Shown in pieces: positions 59,885 through 64,000 of a stretch of DNA of 64,000 nucleotides; within the stretch, counting starts at the first letter, position 1; each line of letters begins with the position of its first letter. Source of the DNA: Dactylellina haptotyla (Eukaryota; Ascomycota; Orbiliomycetes; Orbiliales; Orbiliaceae); NCBI GenBank assembly GCA_031310005.1, contig CM062384.1, positions 496,001 through 560,000 on the forward strand, given 5' to 3'. Position numbers and translations under genes: made by a program. The notes beneath the pieces were generated by a model. That model was not told where the DNA came from, ran no database searches, and worked only from the letters and a program-made list of their open reading frames with translations.

Positions 59885-61274
59885 ATGTTTCCGTTCCCGG
59901 CAGAACTCCTTCTCGAGATCTTCTTCCATCTCACACGAAAAGACCTCCATCATATCTCACGCTGCTCCAAGTCATATCGACGCCAACTCTTACCGTTTCT
60001 TTTCGACAGACTGAGTCTTTCCTTAGATTCGCTGGCGTCCTTTTGCGAAGGTGGCAATTTTAATTATCTTTGCAGATATGTCCGGTAGGTACATAGTGAT
60101 GCTCCTGCATATATTCCCCAGGTTTTCGGAACTAACTTTCTAACTCGCGAATAGACGGATAAATCTCATCGGTCAGAACAACGTTAGTAGCTCAACGTCG
60201 ATAAATCAAGCTAGGATATGTTCTTCATCTTTATACTTGTTCCCTAACGCCACCGTATTCCACATACAACCATCGATCTCCGCAGACTTATCTTTCAACC
60301 TCTTCGCCTCAGTTTTGACACAGGCATCGCACCAACAACTCTACAGTAACATAAAGTCTTTGTCACTATCATACCCGGACAGCCAAACCCCCAACTTCAC
60401 ATCAAACACCTTCCTCAATATTACCGAAATAAACCGCCAATTCATAGGCAAAATACCCCGGAATGGCTCACAGTTGCCGGAGAAGTTCGACCTACAACCT
60501 CCTAGCAATCTCGAAGAAGTTGTTATCACTGTTGGGGAATTCAGCTTTTTCAAACCGTCAAGGAGATATCATCCGCCCTTTCCCAACCTGTACATTTTGG
60601 ACCAATCTCTCGCATCGCAACTGAAAAGACTAGAAATCCGTGCACAATCTTTGGAGTTCCCGCAGAACAATATCCACCCGGTCACATACCCCAACGTCAC
60701 CGATCTATGCATGGTGTTCAGCCGTCGTCCGCAAGGCGATCTCGTAGGCAATATAGCATTCCGGTTTCCTAGAGTAGAGCACCTGACGATCAAAACATTA
60801 ATTCTACCGGTATACGGGACAAGAGACCATCTGGCATACACTTCCTTCTTCCAACTCACACACCTGAAGACCGCGAATATACCCTGGCCGCGTGCGTCCT
60901 GGCCGAACGGCTGTTTTAAGAAAAAGCAGGTCATAAATTGTGTTCGGCACTTGGTATCCGGAGGGTTGGCACATCTCGAGCGGATGGAGTTCCTCAAGAA
61001 CCCAACGGCACGTAGCCAGAACACCCTCAGTGTTAGAGTCATCGGTGAGAAGAAGGGGTGGAAACTAGGTGCCGATTTTGGAATGAACGGCGAGCTCAAG
61101 AGGACGATAGTGCACGCTGATGATGGAGAGTTACTACCTTGGCCGAAGGAAGGGTCGCTGATGGAGCACGATGTTATAACCTTAACAGCTGAGCCCTGGG
61201 CGCCCTTGAATCCGAGCTGGCCCGTTCTATGGGGTAACAGCATCGCGGATGATCATGAAGTCCATCTGAGATAA
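59885..61274 (+). CDS. F-box protein with LRR-like region, paralog of the 52.8 kb gene
   Basis: Two exons (59885-60084, 60155-61274), 439 residues; the intron is 70 bases with CTAAC and AATAG. The F-box reads MFPFPAELLLEIFFHL then ISRCSKSYRRQLLPFLFDRL, matching the other gene. The remainder shares SSLYLFPNATVFHI, SNLEEVVITVGEFSFF, FPNLYILDQSLASQLKRLEIRAQ, FRFPRVEHLTIKTL and FFQLTHLKTANIPWP with it. The segment equivalent to KNLLTKFFSHVTIRCYDVF in the other copy is shorter here. The paralog has no intron, so one was gained or lost after duplication. The 3' end converges on GON7, with 111 bases between stop codons. Confidence 0.82.
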
Positions 61275-61385
61275 TTACTGATTTTTGATCATGGGGGTAT
61301 CATTTTTCCGAGTTCCGACATATATCTTACACGCTCCACAGCAAACAAAATTCTAGAACGAAAACCCAAAATAACTATTCTTATT

Positions 61386-61865
61386 CTACTCTTTCTCCTT
61401 CTTCCTCTTCTTACCCTTTCCCTTCCCTTCCGCTTGTTCTTCCTGTCGTAACCGCTCGACTTCCTGTTCTAGCTTCTTGGTTTCGTCGTCCATCTCCTCT
61501 TCTACCTCGCCGTCCCGCTCCATATCTTCAGCACTCTTATCGACACCTTTACCCGCCGATGTTGCCTTTTCTTCTTCCATCCGCGCTGTGAGGAAGGTGT
61601 TAAGCTCGGTTTGCACTTCTCTGACTGCAGCTCGCAATGCATTCAAATGCGCGCGTGTAGCTGAGGCCGAGGGTGCGGTATGTAACGCTTCGGGCTTCGA
61701 AGTTTCCGAGGGGTCATTATGGGTATGTAAGGAGTGTGAGGTGGATATCTGAGGGGTAGGCGGCGGCGGGAGCTCTTTGCTGAATATCTGCGGGGCCGTG
61801 GAGGGGTGGGAGGCGGGGTGTATGTAGGTGGCTGTGAGCTTGGGTGGATGCGTCGATTCAGCCAT
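61386..61865 (-). CDS. GON7: EKC/KEOPS complex subunit Gon7
   Basis: A single exon of 159 residues from the ATG at 61865 (MAESTHPPKLTATYIHPASH). The diagnostic core is HLNALRAAVREVQTELNTF followed by LTARMEEEK, at about 73-100. It aligns with the yeast Gon7 core, which has the same L..LR......Q...N.FLT.RME..K pattern, and with the start KLTATY of filamentous Gon7 proteins. Gon7 is a small, mostly disordered KEOPS subunit needed for the threonyl-carbamoyl-adenosine (t6A) tRNA modification. The C-terminus is an acidic coiled-coil-like run and then a Lys-rich tail (GKGKGKKRKK), longer than in yeast. Open frame extends upstream to 61997, but the added residues are unlike the family and the internal ATG fits better. 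Confidence 0.78.
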   Translation of the reverse strand: MAESTHPPKLTATYIHPASHPSTAPQIFSKELPPPPTPQISTSHSLHTHNDPSETSKPEALHTAPSASATRAHLNALRAAVREVQTELNTFLTARMEEEKATSAGKGVDKSAEDMERDGEVEEEMDDETKKLEQEVERLRQEEQAEGKGKGKKRKKEKE

Positions 61866-63792
61866 CTTCAATATCTGTAGCCCACCTGGCGAGAGGTTGC
61901 GATGCTCAGGCGAAGTCGAGGAAATGAGGAGGTGGCGATGGGGGGATATGGCTGGTGGTGAGTCTTCGAGGTGGGCAGTTGGAGGAAGCTTTAGCACTAA
62001 ACGAGCGAAGCTCGGTTGACAGGATTCTCGCGTTCAAGCAACACAGACCTCCTCCAACCAATATTATGAGTGCCGGGCGGAGGTAAGTAGATGAGAGACT
62101 TGGATCAAGCAGTATATTTGTATAGTACTTCGATGAAGTCTTTATATCAGGCCATAGCCATGAAATTGATATCGCAAAGTGCGAATATCCTCCTCTATAT
62201 GACACTGAGAACGAACGATATTTGGTACTGGGCAGGGGTGCAAATATGCAACATCAACAACACCAAATTTTCCACCATCAGAAGGCAGTGAATATTAGGC
62301 ACCCTAGGCCGTAATACAGCGTTAACGAAGAATTAGAAGTACAGCATTGGCAATTTGGTCAGGTATCATTGCTCCTATCTACACTTGATTCATCTAAGGA
62401 GCGGAATATAGCAAGTAGTGCCTTCAATTTCCAAGAATAGGATCACTCCTGACATCACAAACCCCTCAGGATAAGGCGAGAAATAGAAATATTTTCCCTT
62501 ATCGGGATACTTGTTTGATATATTTAAAGATAAAGTGTCTTGTATACCTATACACAATACGCCCTATAAAATTTGCTTCTTGCACTTCCCCCAAGAACGA
62601 TACTGCCGATGACGCTAGCTAGCCCTCCACATGATCCACACTTCATCCTGATATCGCACTAGCCACAAGGTTGCTGCTTACTACAACTACTACCAGCGTA
62701 ATACCGATCTACTTAGCCCTCAATCAGAGGTCATGAGAGGCTGGTAGCCCCCCACTACGAAAGTCAAAGCCTATATATATCATTCAAAAGATTTGATTGG
62801 ACTACCTGCTAATACATATCGAAGAGTAAAAAAGCAACGCTGAGTAAACATCCAAGACCACGCTATAAACGCTAAATAAGGAAAGCGCAAATTTCACTTT
62901 TTCGCACTTTTTAGAACGGTCCAAAATATCTCGACCCCCTCCATACCCCCCGTATTCCCGCAGCAATAGCAAAATAACCACCCCTCCCGGTGCCTACTGC
63001 TCCCGGGGCGTCACATCACTCCCCTGCGGCTCCGGCCATCCTTCCCACCCGTCCAAGAAGAGGAAATACAGCGGACTAAGAAACTGAGAAAAAGAAAGTA
63101 TGAGCACAATGCCCCCCTTAGCGGGAAATTCGACCCCCCACTACCATCATCCACACCCATAGGAGGGGAACCGCCAGCTCATCGCCCCGGCTAGTCTTTC
63201 CCACTTTCCTCTCTTCCCGCTCCAGTAGTGGGTCCGCTCTTTTTTCCATCCCGCCCCTTCGACAGCGGGCCAGTAGTAGTAGCTCGCCATCTGCAGGTTT
63301 GGAAGTTTTTTTTCGTCAAATAGCTAGCGTTCCCGCTTTCCCTTCCCGCAGATCTAGCTGCCGCTTCTAAGTGGTTTTTGGCTGCTGGGCTGCAAGCTAA
63401 CCTGCCGGTTGGCGCTTGCTGCAGGTGGAAGATATCCATCCCCCTGTACATGCTGATTTTCAAGGAAAAAAGGAAAAATAAGGAAGATCAGAAGATGCAG
63501 AGAACGGGGGGTGATGCAGGTCATGATATGCGAGGAACCGATGGAAGTTTAAAAGGAAATTCGGAAGCGAGATGTTGAAAACCAGGGGTTGAAAGAAGCT
63601 TATTTTCACCGTTTCGCTGACCCCGTCACCGGAAAAACACCGTGTAAAACATCCAGAGTATTAAGAAATAGGGAAATTCGAGTACAAATGAAATGCAAGG
63701 GTATCATTTTTGGGCGTTTGTTTAATTTTGCGTCTGAAGAGTTTCTTCAGACTTTTAGAATCGTGAATTTTTTGATTCTAGACGCGAGGCGT
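61866..63792. other. Intergenic stretch of about 1.9 kb
   Basis: No gene supported. The left end is the GON7 promoter and the right end the 3' flank of the BLOC1S1 homolog. The minus-strand frame at 63191-63463 is compositionally odd and not called. Confidence 0.45.
63730..63785. other. Possible three-stem folded element in the 3' flank of the BLOC1S1 homolog
   Basis: Two adjacent perfect hairpins (TGAAGA at 63735-63740 with TCTTCA at 63744-63749; TAGAATC at 63756-63762 with GATTCTA at 63774-63780) are enclosed by a 5-bp outer stem (GCGTC at 63730-63734 with GACGC at 63781-63785). This gives a potential three-way junction. It lies 8 bases past the stop codon of the minus-strand gene, so probably within its 3' untranslated region. 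Function is unknown and chance is possible. Confidence 0.4.
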
Positions 63793-64000
63793 TTAGTAGG
63801 CATCGACGTCTTCGTCGTTGACGATTCTCAGGGTTTCTTCGAGGATCAGCAAATCTCGCTCGATCATCTCAGCCCAGTTTTGAACGTCGCCGATTTCCTG
63901 TCAAAATCCACAATATTAGCCATCCGCCAGATCTCACGATTTGGAATTTTGTAAGCAAGAAAAGCGCATACCTTGAGTCTGCCGCGTCCGTTCTCGGCCA
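63793..64000 (-). CDS. BLOC1S1: BLOC-1 subunit 1 (BLOC1S1/GCN5L1) homolog, C-terminal part, runs off window
   Basis: Two exons are visible on the minus strand: 64000-63972 (ENGRGRLK) and 63897-63793 (EIGDVQNWAEMIERDLLILE, ending DEDVDAY and stop). Joined, LKEIGDVQNWAEMIERD closely matches the LKEIGDVENWARSIELD core of animal BLOC1S1. The intron (63898-63971, GTATGC...GACAG) is phase 0. BLOC-1 acts on endosomes and lysosome-related organelles; the fungal version is part of a reduced complex. The N-terminal coiled-coil part lies beyond base 64000. Confidence 0.8.

Noticed and set aside
61866-61997. Upstream in-frame extension of GON7
   Set aside because: The added residues do not match Gon7 proteins, while the ATG at 61865 starts exactly at the family-like N-terminus.
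63191-63463. 90-codon minus-strand frame near the right end
   Set aside because: Gly/Lys/Ser-rich with no motif or neighbour support; probably chance in GC-richer DNA.

Overview
The window is nuclear DNA from a filamentous ascomycete (Pezizomycotina). The signs are short introns of about 40-110 bases with GT...AG ends and CTAAC/CTAAT/CTGAC-type branch sites, fungus-specific families (HeLo-like/NACHT/WD40 and PNP-NACHT-ankyrin STAND proteins, the DUF6606/DUF3638/DUF3645 giant protein, GON7, a C2H2-like CPF-K-C finger), and secreted or surface proteins of fungal type. I cannot fix the class or genus from sequence alone. No rRNA, confident tRNA, CRISPR array or intact transposon was seen. Most gene models below were built by hand from splice sites, reading-frame phase and remembered family consensus.

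Layout. 1-4.2 kb is a conserved housekeeping block: the 5' part of VPS39/VAM6 (minus strand, leaving the window at base 1), divergently paired with BTN1/CLN3, then an F-box gene. 4.2-17.2 kb is loosely packed: a secreted Cys-rich protein, a C2H2-like zinc-finger protein, and a probable GPI-anchored protein built of two six-cysteine modules, separated by gene-free stretches of 2-3 kb. 17.2-27.8 kb is one seven-exon gene for a 3432-residue DUF6606/DUF3638/DUF3645 protein. 28.6-48.2 kb is an innate-immunity-like island on the plus strand: two paralogous PNP-ankyrin STAND genes (NLR1 without NACHT, NLR2 with NACHT), a HeLo-like/NACHT/WD40 STAND gene (NLR3), and a fossil 3' end of a further PNP-type NLR. 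48.5-54 kb holds a three-exon single-pass membrane protein, a Cys-rich membrane receptor-like protein and an F-box/LRR-like gene. 54-57.3 kb is nearly empty, with one possible gene remnant. 57.3-61.9 kb holds a secreted type-B carboxylesterase, a second F-box paralog and GON7 (KEOPS). The window ends in the 3' end of a BLOC1S1/GCN5L1 homolog.

How the genes relate. Both edges carry conserved endolysosomal or housekeeping genes (VPS39, BTN1; GON7, BLOC1S1) and the middle is accessory. The NLR island is the most interesting part. NLR1 and NLR2 share an intron position and a C-terminal region of about 1050 residues that I cannot assign to a named domain. NLR1 has lost the NACHT ATPase and carries an altered nucleosidase active-site motif. 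The relic after NLR3 shows that the array once contained at least one more PNP-type NLR.
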